Shown here piece by piece: positions 22,553-42,568 of a stretch of 64,000 bases of DNA (position 1 is the stretch's first letter; each line of letters opens with the position of its first letter). Source of the DNA: Drosophila pseudoobscura. Its lineage: Eukaryota; Arthropoda; Insecta; Diptera; Drosophilidae. The notes under the pieces were generated by a model, which searched no databases, was not told the DNA's origin, and saw only the letters and a program-made list of their open reading frames with translations. Where the stretch lies: the NCBI RefSeq assembly GCF_009870125.1, contig NC_046679.1:26970001-27034000 (forward strand), in the 5' to 3' direction. Position numbers and translations under genes: made by a program.

Positions 22553-22950
22553 GCTCGCCCCAAACTGGAGAAGAAGCTGCTGGGGGTGACCGCGAGGTTA
22601 TCCTCTGCCAGTATATGGAGGATATGTTCCAGCTGACGCCCGTGCCCCCGCGAATCTCCTCCTGGTTGAAGGTCATCTCGAATCTGATCGCTCGCCCCAA
22701 ACTGGAGAAGAAGCTGCTGGGGGTGAACGCGAGGTTATCCGCTGCCAGTATATGGCTGATATATTCCAGCTGACGCCCTTGCCCCCGCGAATCTCCTCCT
22801 GGTTGAAGGACATCCCGAATCTGATCACCGGCCGCTCCCTGTACGAACGTCTGGGTGAGCTGACTGACATACTCTTCCAGCCAGAGGAGACGCTGTTGGC
22901 TCCCAACAGACTTTCATGTGGACCCGTAAATTTAACGTTGAAATGTTGAA
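22553..22950 (+). pseudogene. Tandemly duplicated coding fragment (137-bp period), unknown origin
   Basis: A block starting CTCGCCCCAAACTGGAGAAG occurs at 22554 and again at 22691 with a handful of substitutions, so the period is 137 bp. Each copy encodes LEKKLLGV in one frame and FQLTP(V/L)PPRISSWLK in another. The second copy runs on into DIPNLITGRSLYERLGELTD before becoming AT-rich non-coding DNA after about 22950. 137 is not a multiple of three, so the duplication breaks the frame. Codon use is gene-like, so it looks like relics of a real gene. Confidence 0.5.
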
Positions 22951-23794
22951 TTTAAAACGTTTAACGTTTTAAATAATTAAGGAATTTAACAAACATTCGA
23001 AAGTTTTCTGTGACCGTCCCATCTTGACCATTTCCACATCGAAAACAAGCACTGCCTTTCTTCTCTACTTTAAAGTAGAGCAAGCCCATTTATTTCCGTC
23101 TTTCTTAATTTTTTTGAGTAAACACGCACGTGCCTAGGTCGAGGTCAACTGTGTAAGGAGGCTCTTACGCCCAAATAGGGGCCCCACCCACTCCAATCCG
23201 AACCCATTAAGTGGCACCGTTTGCCATCCAAAGTCGACGACTTTGAAAACTGCCGCAATCCAACGCCTACGCCTGCAACGGAGATTGGGGATTGGGGATT
23301 GGACACGAATGTGAGGCAAGCACGCAAGTGAAATGTCTGCCACGGGGCCGAGGCAGGTCCTGAGCACTTGAAAACACCTGTTTGTATGTCAAAGCGGGTC
23401 TCAGACATCAATCAGGCAGCTGACATCCCATAAAGCAACGCTATGGCTATGGCTTTTCAATCAGGTTGGGCAACAGGTGCGGTACTAGAGCTGCCCGGAG
23501 AGTGCTTCCTCCTGGGGAGTCCCCTTCCCTTCCCCATGAAGGTGTTCTGATATGCCACGTCAGTGGAGCTTCTGCTGAACTCAAAAACAACCGTCAACTA
23601 GGCGACTGTCAAATGTGCCGCACGTATCCGGCGATTATCGACCAAACAGCAGCGAACTTTACGCCACTTTCTGGGTCTCCGTTTTTGGCGCAGACACATA
23701 TTGGATTTCAACGGCTGCGGAACGTCCTAGAAAAGAAGCTGCTCGAGCAGCAACCAAACCAAACCAGCAAAAGACACACTAGCATTAGGTGGCC
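22951..23794. other. Non-coding 5' flank of the NWD-like gene
   Basis: No supported gene. An 18-base perfect palindrome (CTCTACTTTAAAGTAGAG) lies at 23063-23080. A TTTCTT...GTAAACACG phrase near 23098-23127 resembles one at 22526-22552. The last ~150 bases before 23795 are CA-rich and leader-like. Confidence 0.5.
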
Positions 23795-26700
23795 ATGGAT
23801 GACCGCACCATTGACTCGATCTTTCTGGGCTCCCTTGAGGCCCTGCCACCGGTTAGCTCCAAGATTGTGCGCATCTTCACGAGCTCCACGTTCACGGGTG
23901 GGTCAACAAATCAATCACTAATGTTCCGTGAGGGCGGGGGGGGGTGCGACCCATGTGGGAAAGTGTACAGAATAGTTACGTAATTTGCGGATTCTTTTCA
24001 CCATCAGACACCACCATGGAAAGGAACACGCTGATGGCCAAGTGCTATCCCAGGATCAAGGACTATTGTCGCGAGAAGCACGGCCTGGAGTTTCAAGTGG
24101 TGGACATGCGATGGGGTGTGCGCGACGAGGCCACCGACGATCACATGACTACAGAGCTGTGCATGCGCGAGATCAAGAACTGTCAGCGGCTGTCGATGGG
24201 CCCGAACTTCATTGTGTTTCTGGGCCAGAAGTACGGCTACCGACCCATACCCACGTACATAGTGTCCTCTGAGCTGGCGCTGATCAGCGAAGAGCTGACC
24301 TCGATGGGCGTGGACCGGGCCCTGCTTGATCTGTGGTACAAGAAGGACAGCAATGCGGTGCCCCCAATCTCCGTGCTGCAGCCAATTTCATCGATACTCA
24401 TCAATTTCAACAATAAGGTGAGCAGCAATACATTCTTTCGGCTTAGGAACGACTTACCAAAGTACGAACGCAAACCTCAGCGCGTGCCCAAGCTCCAGGC
24501 GGAGGATCAGGCCGTTTGGTGGGACACCCTCAACAAAATGCAGAAGCTGCTGCGCAAGGCAACCGCCTCTTTGGGGGCCAGCAACAAGATGTCCAAGGAA
24601 GATGTCCACAACTACTTCATGTCGGGTAAGCGTAGTATCTGGTGGCTGTAGCGGTGGCTGAAGATCAATCCCCGTTTAGTGACGGAGAGGGAGGTGATCA
24701 ATGGCGTGCTGAATGTGAAGAACACGAAGAACCATTGCCTGGCCTATGTGCGGTACATCAACAACATCAATCTGCAGAACCTGAAGAAGGCCTCGCTTTT
24801 CGTGGACATCATCAACCGGAGTCTGGACACGGAGTCGGCCAAGCTGTTGGGAGACCTCAGGGACACTCGGCTTCCAGCGAAGATCGAGTCAAGCAACGCC
24901 CAGAAGTAAGAGAGCAGGTGCCAATCCTTAGATGGAGTGTAGTCCCAACTGGTTCTTTCTAGATACACTGTGGAGTGGATTGGACGCGAGGGCCTGGACA
25001 TTGAGACGCACGAGGAGTACCTGAATCATTTCATATCGCACTTCTATAAGAACGTGGTGAAGCTGGTGGATAGGGCGATGCGCAAAGAAGACTCCAGTGC
25101 ACAGGGGCAGATAGTAACTGAGATCCTTCAGCATTTGCACGCTTGCAACAACTCGGTGAAGATATTCTACGGCCGGGAGGAGAGTTGCGAGCGTATCAAG
25201 CGCTATATGCTGGGGGATTCAGATAAGCCACTTGTCCTTTTCGGCGACGGAGGCTGCGGCAAGACCTCGCTACTCTCGAAGAGCGCTGCCCTGGTGGCCA
25301 CCGAATGGTTCGCCCATGTCAGGCCGATCAATGTCATCCGATTCCTGGGCACAACGCCGGACTCCAGTGCCTTGACGGCCACCCTGATTTCCATCTGCCA
25401 GCAGGTGATATCCATCCAATAGTTAAATAAATCCTTTAACCCCATAATCCGCTCTCAAAACCAACCAAGCAGATCTCGTACAACTATATGCTACCCTTCG
25501 AGAACATACCCGATGATCTTGTACCCTTAACAGCACACTTTAAGCAATTACTAACTTATGCTAGCCCCAACCAGCCGCTCACCCTCTACCTCGACTCGGT
25601 CGACCAGCTGACGGGCACCCAAGACTCGAACAAGGTATCCTGGATACCCACGCGTCTGCCAAAGCACTGTAAGGTGAGAGATCTCTCCATTCTGACGAGG
25701 GTACTCCTAGCCACAGTCCTCTGCATGTACATATGTATGAACAGTACTGTACATACATACATTTAACTTTTATAAATATTTAACTAATTTCCCTATGCAT
25801 GATATTGATATTTGATATTCGGTATACAATCTACAGATTATACTACATATCTCTGACACTGTACAAAATTCTGCATGATTCCTCTCTCACTTTATCTTAA
25901 GAATACTCGTATGTCTGTACCAAAGAAATGTTATATTGTCCTCGCTTCAAAGTCCAACGATTTCTAGCACAAATATTCTGAAAAACCAGTCCCAATGTGA
26001 TGAATTCTTTACAAGACATTGATTGAATCACAAGTTCCACCCTCATTCATCCTACGATCTGTATATACCAAGAATATCCTCTACTAGCACTGCATGAAAC
26101 ATACCTGAATTATGTTTATAGTTTCCATATGTACATATAATGCATGCCCCCCTCCCCCCAAATCTCTATTGGGAAATCGTGTAAGTTTTTCCAATTGCTT
26201 GACTTGTGCGTGCTAAGCAAAATCACTCGCCAAAAAAAACCAATGATATCCAAAGGCACACCTCACACACAACGACGCCTAGAGGATGGCCGTTCTGCAT
26301 GAGGCAATCCTCTCTTGGTATCCGCCACCGCCATTCGGCCACTCCCATGCCACACGAACATATCTAAGAGATACACTCATTCGACTGTTTACAGATCATC
26401 ATTTCGTGCGCCAATGAGCCTGCGAATCCGACAGTGTCGCACGAGTACCATGTCCTTTGCAAGATGATCGACGTGGAGGAGAACTTCATCGAGGTGACGG
26501 CCTTGGGCGAAGACCTGGCCATGAACGTGATCAAGATGTGGGCGAAGACGGCGTGCCGGGATCTCAACAACTATCAGTGGCGTCTGGTGGCCAATGCCAT
26601 CAGCAAGTGTTCCCTGCCCATTTTCGTGAAGCTTGTGTTTGCCGAGATCTGCCGCTGGCGGAGTTACACACGGCCCCAGGAGACGCATCTGGCCAACACG

Positions 26701-29700
26701 GTTATGGACTCCATTATGCTGCTGTTTGAGCGCGTGGAGAAGCAGCATGGCCGTATCCTGGTCTTTCACGCCTTGGCCTACATCACGGCCTCAAAGTCGG
26801 GACTCTCCGAAAGCGAACTGGAGGATCTCATCTCGCTGGACGACAAGGTGCTGGACGATGTCTATCAGTACCATATGCCTCCAGTTCGTCGCATTCCGCC
26901 GCTTCTATGGACGCGTATACGCAACGATCTGCCCAATTATCTAAGCGAACGAGAGGCGGACGGGGTGAATGTTATGAACTGGTATCACCGACAGTTCCGG
27001 GACACCGCCAAAGAGCGCTACTTCAAGAACATGAACATGGCCATATACTTCCACTCGATGATTGCCGATTACTATCTGGGCATCTGGGGTGGCGGTGTGC
27101 CCAAGCCGTTCAAGTTCACCGAGATCCAGCGGCATCGCTTCGGCCTGGCCGACAAGGAGGGCTCAGCGGATCGTAAGGTTCCCATCCAGCCGCTGGTATT
27201 CAGCAGCAAGGATGGTCTCTCCAAGCGGTACAATCTGCGCAAGGTACCTTGATGGTTTCACCTATCTAGTGGTTTTTCTTATCATTTGAATCTCCAACAG
27301 TTTGGGGAGCTGCCCTTCCACTTTGTACGCTCGCGACGTTTCAAGGATCTGTTCGAGCACGTCCTCTTCAATTACGACTGGCTTCACGCTAAGCTCTCAA
27401 GCTGTCCATTGCAGGCGGTGCTCGCGGACTTCGAGGATGCTTCCACCAACACGGAGGACAAGGAGGCCAGGCGCGAGCTGATGCTCGTAGCCGATGCTCT
27501 GCGTTTGGGCGGCGCCATCCTGGCCATCTATCCTAATATGCTGGCTCCGCAGCTGATTGGACGCTTGCTGCCCGAGATTGGGGGCAATCCCAACATCAAG
27601 ATGCTGCTGCGGGCCTGCGATCGCAGTGGACCCAAGGATTGTGCTCTTATTCCGGTCAATCATTGCCTGCACACTCCAGGAGGGCCCTTGAAGGTACCTA
27701 ATTTTAGATATTTCTCTCGTTTGGGATCTCTATTCCTTTTGGAATCCTCTTAGTACTCCCTGGAGGGTCATCAGTTTGCAGTGTTTGCCTTCTGCCTGAC
27801 CAGCGACATGCGCTACATGGTCTCCATTTCCACGCACTTCATCACTTTCGATCTGTCCACATCGGACCTGACGCGTGACGTTAATCCAGGCATTGAGGGC
27901 ATCATGCAGCAGCTGGTCCTCAGTCCGGACAACAAGTGGGCCGCCGCATACTCGAACAACAATCAGACCGTGCTCCTCAACATGCTCTCCAGCGAATTCG
28001 TGGTGATCAACAGTCCCTTCGAGGAGTGCCATGGTCCGGTCAGTGGTCTCCATTTGCTCAATCATTGGTAAGGTTTCCTGCACCCCGATTCCCTTTAGCA
28101 TATGGGTCCTCTAATCTAATCCTGTGGGGTGTAGTCTCTTTATCACTTGCAAGCTGCGTTGGGCTCAGTTTGATATGCGTGGCAATCTGGTGGACACCTT
28201 CGATGTGCCTGGCGAGAACGAGGATTGGGAGATCTTAAGTGAGTGCATGGACCCCTAGATATTCCTTCACTCAACTACTTACCCATCTTTTTCTCAGCCA
28301 TGGAGTTTTTCAGTCCCACGGACTACAATGTGGTCTTCTGGTCGGGTTCCATCAATGACATGCGCCTGAGGCTGGACTCCTGTCGCGGAGGGAACTACTC
28401 CAATTCGGAGAGATTCTTCAGTGCCTTGGCCATGAACAAGCATCGCTCGCGGGCCTATGGCTGTGCCAATGAAGATAACTTTGAAGTTTCCGTGTTTGAC
28501 TTCGTGGAGGATGAGGAGAGCGGTGCCATCAGCTGGAACCTGGTGGAGAGCCTGTCGCGCTTCGAGAATGACGACAAGGAGATGCTGCTTCAACTGCGCC
28601 TGGACCAGCACGATCGAATGCTGCTGGGCACCGCCGGCAAGGGCTTTGTGATCTGGGACTTTGGCAGCAAACTGAAGGACGAGACAGAGTCCCGTCTAAC
28701 CGAGGGCGCGCTGTACCTGCCGCTCCCGCATGGCGTGCGGAACATCACCACCCGCATCATGCAGTCAAACTCCATTATGGTAAGCTCCCGGCTGGACTAT
28801 GCCGTCGCCGGAGTTCGCAAGAATCTGTATGTGTGGTGCCTGCCATCGGGACAGTTGGCGAAGGTCCTAGACGCCCACTTTGGGCGTATCATACAGCTGG
28901 AGCCGCTGACGATCGGCAACTGGAACAACCTCGTGACCTCCTCCATAGATCGGTCGGTCAAGGTCTGGAACATCAACAATATCTTCGAGAAGGTGCACGT
29001 CATCGATCGCCACGAGCTCCAGATCGATGACATCAGTCTGTCCGAGGTGGACATGGCCGTGACAGTCACCCGCAGCTGTGTCGGCGTCTGGGAGACACGA
29101 TCGGGCCGTCTGCTGGCCAAACTCTCCGACAGTGCCCTGGGCGCCATTGTCACACATGCAGAGATCACACCAGACGGCCGCTACATCATATCCTCGGAGA
29201 CGGGTAAGTTTCTGGTCTGGAATCGCGTCTCCGAACAGGTGGTCTTTCGCGACGATCAGCCTGGTATACAGCAGATCACCCTCTTGGACTATGGCTACAA
29301 GGTGCTGACGGTTTCGGTGCCCAACATTAATCAGCGGGATATCCTGGCGGCGGCGGATGAGGCCAATCGATTGACGGCTATAACAACATTGAGATCAGTG
29401 CCAGGTAAGGATTAGAAAATATATTTAATGAGCTCACCATTGAACCAATTCTTCTGCAGAGGGCACCATCCTGTTCCGCTTTGAATTCCCCATTCGTATG
29501 ATCACGGGTATGCCCTTCCGCAAGTCGGTGATGACGGCGGATAATGCGTACATCGTTGTGGTCACCGTGGACAAGTTGAACAAGGATTGCCTGGGCGTGT
29601 ACAGCGCCACCAACGGGGCCTTCGTCTCGAAGATCATGCTCAAGGGGTGCTCCATTAAGGAGGTATTCGCTTTGGTGCCAATGCCCCATAAGGCCAATCA

Positions 29701-30346
29701 GGTGGCGGTCATCAGCAGTGAGAAGGGCAGCGTCATGGACATCAAGACCAAGAAGCACATCCGCTCCATAGCCAAGTGGGGCGGCAGCATTACGCGGGAT
29801 GGCAAGTGCGGTTTGTATGCCCCGACGCGTGGCGGCTTGGAGATGCTGGAGCTGCGCAAGGGCACCACTGTGAAGACATTCATTCCAAAGGTGGCCGAGG
29901 GCGTCTTTTCGGTGATTTGCATCTTCACGGAGAACGACGAGTATGTGGCGTACTATCACAGCGGGCGGAAGACCATACGCGTCTTCCGCACTGGCGACAC
30001 CGAGATGATAGCCAACTACCGACTGCAGGCCGAGCTGACGGCCATCAAGAGTAGCAAGGACGGGCGAGCCATTGTCCTGGGCACCGTGGATGGGTGCATG
30101 TCGGTGCTGGCGATTGTGGATCCCAAAAAGCAAGAGATGATCGAGTACCTCAACGAGCTGCCGTCCCGCGACGAGAACTGGAAGGCAAAGCTGGCCAAAA
30201 TGAAGGCACGGGTGGGCTTTAAGGCCGCCATACGCGTGGCTACCATCTCCTCGCGCTATGCAAAGCCCAACAGGGGCGAGGATGAGGATGTGGAGGGGGA
30301 GCTGCTCTCCGAAATAACAGAGGTGGTGCCCGTGGCCATGGATTAG
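23795..30346 (+). CDS. NACHT and WD-repeat protein (NWD1/NWD2/TEP1-like STAND ATPase)
   Basis: Eleven exons: 23795-23897, 24008-24625, 24680-24905, 24963-25404, 25473-25673, 26395-27243, 27301-27693, 27754-28067, 28135-28238, 28298-29404 and 29460-30346. All phases match, giving 1747 residues. The start is the in-frame ATG at 23795 (MDDRTIDSIFLGS). The N-terminus holds a DUF4062-type domain (IVRIFTSSTFTDT..., VDMRWGVRDEA). The NACHT P-loop GDGGCGKTS is at about 410-418 with Lys 416, and a Walker-B-like LYLDSVDQL has Asp about 504. The C-terminal half is WD repeats (KGFVIWDFG, RSVKVWNINN, SCVGVWETRSG, KFLVWNRV). Family knowledge: STAND proteins switch by ATP-driven oligomerisation, and vertebrate NWD proteins are linked to neuronal functions. 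The specific fly role is unknown to me. Intron 5 (25674-26394) is the only long intron. It converges on msps. Confidence 0.92.
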
Positions 30347-31157
30347 TTGAATTATAAATATAACATTTATTTTCGCATATAATTCATGGATAGGATAGAG
30401 GATTTTGTGTTACAAAAATACGCACGCGCGTGCTATGCCTGACGAGTGTGCGATGATCGGGGGTGATGGGGGGATCGGGGGTGGGTGACTGTGTGTGACT
30501 GGGGGATTCAGCTGAATGAAGCTTAAACTAAAATTTTGGTTAAATGGTAGCTGCTACAGGCTAAAAATTAAGATTTAAAAGTATAACTTAGGTCGGAAAC
30601 AGATGGATTATGGAATCAGAAAACGTAACCAGACGATAACAAGAATCGATCCTAATCGAGGCAACAAAACAAGGTTTTAAAATCTTTAAACATGCTGCTG
30701 CTGTTGCTATTTTGCTTCGCGCTGCAGCTCACCAACAAATCAATCTAATTCCAATCGAAAGCGCTAGTACAAGTACAATTTATATATATAGTATGTGGCT
30801 TTATGATGTAGCAGGAGGATCCATGGATTATTGTAGTAAATAGTAAGTAGTAGTTGTAGTACGCGTCTGTTAATTATTCTTAATTGTTACTTGTTAACCT
30901 GCCTTTGAATCTACATCTGCTGCCCTTTTGCTGTTCTGTATCTGTAGCATGTGTATGTGAATATATATGTATATCGGGTGCGGTGTGTGCATAAGCGCAT
31001 ATTAAAACTAATGTTAAATAATAATGATTCATTTAATTGAAGACGGTCATCACGACGTCATCTTTTTTCTTCTCTCAATCTCTCTCTGTTCATGTTTTTT
31101 CTATAGCTATAGATCTCCATATATGTGTATCTGTGTGTGGAGTGTGGTATAATACTC
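30347..31157. other. Convergent 3' UTR region of the NWD-like gene (+) and msps (-)
   Basis: The two stop codons are 811 bp apart, facing each other. An AATAAA on the minus strand lies at 30366-30371, only 20 bases past the NWD-like stop, and could end an msps 3' UTR of about 790 bases. No close AATAAA follows the NWD-like stop on the plus strand (weaker ATTAAA/AATAATAA forms lie near 31000-31025), so the 3' ends may overlap. A G-rich patch is at 30458-30508. Confidence 0.5.
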
Positions 31158-39551
<8,394 letters not shown>

Positions 39552-40089
39552 GATGTGGGGTCGGTCTGCCTGGGGTTTCTTCTCAGTGATTTATTTGGAA
39601 ACCTTGTGTCTCAATGGGCAATCTATCGATTAAAGCAGAGAATAGCGAAATGTAACACAGCGTTCTAAAATCAACTCCAAATCCCAATGAAGCAGAACTT
39701 GTCGGGTGTCAGGAGCAATCAAAGCTAATGTTTTAAAATTGAGCTTAATTGTGGATGAAAACTTGGGGCCGGCCAAAGGAATGGAATGTATCATCCGGAG
39801 CATCCGTTACGCCTGAGCGACTGCACCTCCGGCTGCGGCAGCGACTGCGACTGTGGCGACGGCGGAGAAGCGACAACATTTAAATGGGTCGGACATCAGG
39901 TCGGTCCATATTTAGAAGCTGCCTTTTTTTTGCCTCAGAAAAAGAATTGGGCGTGCAAATTAGTTTTTAGCCAAAGTTCCGCCGCTTCTTGGGCTTGTCT
40001 CCAGACGATGACGAGGCACCAGGACGGTTAGCGGTGGCTGAGGCATGAGTTCATCGACCAAAAAACAGACAATGAAGCAGCGTAGGTAG
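39552..40089. other. msps 5' flank
   Basis: Contains the msps leader and promoter region near 39552-39640, then a plus-strand CG-rich patch at 39790-39880 with no convincing gene, and the candidate minus-strand terminal exon described separately. Confidence 0.5.
39967..40037 (-). other. Candidate terminal exon of an unrecognised minus-strand gene
   Basis: A strong acceptor (TCTGTTTTTTGG... CCTCAG) is followed by a 71-base open segment entered in phase 1. It encodes TANRPGASSSSGDKPKKRRNFG and then TAA at 39969-39967. The basic Lys/Arg end and GC-rich third positions look real. The adjoining frame (PPLTVLVPRHRLETSPR) is also open, so the phase is not certain. No secure upstream exon or ATG was found. 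A donor GCTGATG|GTGAGT in the duplicated block upstream (about 41763) has the phase needed. Treat as a hint only. Confidence 0.25.
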
Positions 40090-40935
40090 GGTTTCCAGTA
40101 CACCAACAGGGCATAAATCAGGCATATGTATATCAGCCCTTCCACACGCAAGCTCCTGTTTGCGTCAACGTCAAAGTATATTGGATATAAGGTAAGGCAG
40201 AGTCCTCGAGAATGGCCTCCTCTACGACGGGACTTCCTTACGTTATCTATGACGTTTCAGTAGAGTAGAGCATTCCACAAGTCGGCTATCGGCTATTACC
40301 TCGTCAAAGCGCGTCTCTCTCACTCTCCCTTTTTCACGCAAACAAACACACACACAGAGACACACCAACACTCACTGACGCGCAGCCGCATTCGAATTAA
40401 CGGATCAATTGTAACAACAAATGTTTGCCTCTCAGGGCTGTGCGTCAAGAAAATGCCGTCGTTTACCGTTTGTTCCTTCCACTAGCTCATTGGACAAATA
40501 TTAATTTTCAGTAAATGCAATTTGATAGCTGTAAAAGCGCAGCAGAGTGTCGTAAGACGTAATTCACGCCACCAAAGCGGCAACCGCAAGCGACGCCTAC
40601 AGATGTAGCTGCAACAGAAGCAGCAGTATCAGCAGCTGCCGGACCGGAATACAACAAAGCCTAAAACATACCGATGCACTCAAGTGCATTCCTTGGGAAT
40701 CACCATCAGCGTGGAATTCCTTGCCAAAAAGGGCTGAGGGGAGGGCAACATGCTGCGCAATGCAATAACTTCGATTTTTCACAGGCAAAGCACAAACTCA
40801 CTTGCAAAGCACACTCACTTGCAAAGCGCACTCTCTAAACATTCACGACGCACAAGCCAACCAGGCGCTTTTGTGGCAGCAGCTATAATAAATAATAATT
40901 AAATCTTGCACACTTGCTTTGCCACAAACTAATAC
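40090..40935. repeat. Direct duplication, copy 1 (about 0.84 kb)
   Basis: Matches 41151-41993 at an offset of about 1061 bp over essentially its whole length, for instance CACCAACAGGGCATAAATCA at 40101 and 41162 and GGCAGCAGCTATAATAAATA near both ends. Differences are scattered substitutions and small indels in GT and GCAAGTGAGT tracts. The antisense segment that is open in copy 2 has a TAA here. The left edge abuts the candidate terminal exon. Confidence 0.9.
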
Positions 40936-41150
40936 ATGCATCGAGCATCGATGTTTTTTTGCCGATGTTTACCGATGTTTTCCGGTGTTTTTGCTGGTAC
41001 CGCTGTTGAGCGATGCATCGATGTTTTGCAAAACATCGATCGCTTAATTTCAAATCATTTCGTATTTGTCTTCTGTAAGCAGCAACACAGCAATGCCAAA
41101 TAAAGTAAACATATTTGACTTAAAATTAATCAAATTTCAGTTTCAGTTCA
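40936..41150. other. Spacer between the duplicated blocks with repeated CGATGTTT
   Basis: Contains CATCGATGTTTTTTT, GCCGATGTTT, ACCGATGTTT, TCCGGTGTTT and GCATCGATGTTTTGC followed by AAAACATCGATCG, a short degenerate tandem and inverted array of an ATCGATG core. No coding potential. Confidence 0.55.
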
Positions 41151-41993
41151 GGTTGCCAGTGCACCAACAGGGCATAAATCAGGCATATGTATATCATCCC
41201 TTCCACACGCAAGCTCCTGTTTGCGTCAACGTCAAAGTATATTGGATATAAGGTAAGGCAGAGTCCTCGAGAATGGCCTCCTCTACGACGGTACTTCCTT
41301 ACGTTATCTATGACGTTTCAGTAGAGTAGAGCATTCCACAAGTCGGCTATCGGCTATGACCTCGTCAAAGCGCGTCTCTCTCACTCTCCCTTTTTCACGC
41401 AAACAAACACACACACAGACACACCAACACTCACTGACGCGCAGCCGCATTCGAATTAACGGATCAATTGTAACAACAAATGTTTGCCTCTCAGGGCTGT
41501 GCGTCAACAAAATGCCGTCGTTTACCGTTTGTTCCTTCCACTAGCTCATTGGACAAATAGTAATTTTCAGAAAATGCAATTTGATAGCTGTAAAAGCGCA
41601 GCAGAGTGTCGTAAGACGTAATTCACGCCACCAAAGCGGCAACCGCAAGCGACGCCTACAGATGTAGCTGCAACAGAAGCAGCAGCATCAGCAGCTGCCG
41701 GACCGGAATACAACAAAGCTTAAAACATACCGATGCACTCAAGTTCATTCCTTGGGACTCACCATCAGCGTGGAATTCCTTGTCAAATAGGGCTGAGGGG
41801 AGGGCAAAATGCTGCGCAATGCAAAAACTTCGATTTTTCACAGGCAAAGCACAAACACACTTGCAGAGCACACTCTCTAAACATTCACGACGCACAAGCC
41901 AACCAGGCGCTTTTGTGGCAGCAGCTATAATAAATAATAATTAAAATCCAAACGAAGGTCTTGCACACTTGCTGCCACGCTTCGCCACAAACA
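41151..41993. repeat. Direct duplication, copy 2 (about 0.84 kb)
   Basis: Second copy of the block at 40090-40935. It carries the stronger donor GCTGATG|GTGAGT on the minus strand (copy 1 has GTGATT). It is bounded on the right by a sequence with Motif-1 and GGTATATTT elements. No transposase or terminal repeats are visible, so this looks like a segmental duplication of a promoter or 5' region. Confidence 0.9.
41491..41587 (-). other. Open segment after a splice acceptor in copy 2, possible exon
   Basis: Minus-strand acceptor CTTTTACAG|C at 41588 is followed, in phase 2, by YQIAFSENYYLSNELVEG then TNGKRRHFVDAQP and a stop at 41491. In copy 1 the matching frame is broken by TAA (AAT TAA for AAT TAC). 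No upstream coding exon or ATG in the right phase was found, so it may be chance. Confidence 0.2.
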
Positions 41994-42057
41994 ATTCACT
42001 TGAAATTTAAAGTTTTAAACAAATAATACAATATTAAAAGCAGCGACCCGTCGCTCG

Positions 42058-42125
42058 CAGTGTGACCGCGCCGAAATATAAAATATACCATCTCATTTTA
42101 AAAATATACCATAAATATACTGACG
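42058..42125 (-). promoter_or_regulatory. Housekeeping-type core promoter: Ohler Motif 1 plus GGTATATTT (Motif 6) copies
   Basis: The minus strand reads CGGTCACACTG at 42068-42058, a full match to Drosophila core-promoter Motif 1 (YGGTCACACTR, bound by M1BP). Upstream on that strand are two or three GGTATWTTT elements (42080-42120). This pairing marks TATA-less broad promoters of ubiquitously expressed genes. Oriented leftwards it would drive transcription through the duplicated block toward the candidate exon at 39967, for which no full gene could be assembled. Confidence 0.55.
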
Positions 42126-42568
42126 AGCTAAAGTTCTATATTGCATATTCCCCGTTTTTGATATTGCGTGTATTATTACTAACTATATAGAACATTTATT
42201 CAAGCCCATATAATTTTTTCCGATTAATGAATCAATTTTCTACTTAACTGGTTGGTTTTTAGTCCTTGCTTTTATTGTATTTTGGCTAAAACGAAGCATA
42301 GACAAAAAAATGAAAAAAAAAACAGTCGCAATGTTGCTGGTATTTTACGACAATATGCGCGCATAGCCTTTGTATATCCTACAATTTTTGCGTAATTTTG
42401 CGTAAAAAAGAGTTTTAACGAAAAAGGTCTACCAAAAAAAAACTTATGAGAAAAATCGTCCCTATTGTTTTTTTGCAAAAACATAACGATACTTTTGTGC
42501 GATACACATAACGCCAGGGCGCGAAAATCGATACAAGAAAATGCTTTGAACACCAAATTGATTAATCA

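Noticed and set aside
39786-40031. Plus-strand 81-codon ATG frame, Cys/Gly-rich at the start
   Set aside because: Low-complexity CG-rich patch, no promoter or conservation argument, and overlaps a better candidate on the other strand.
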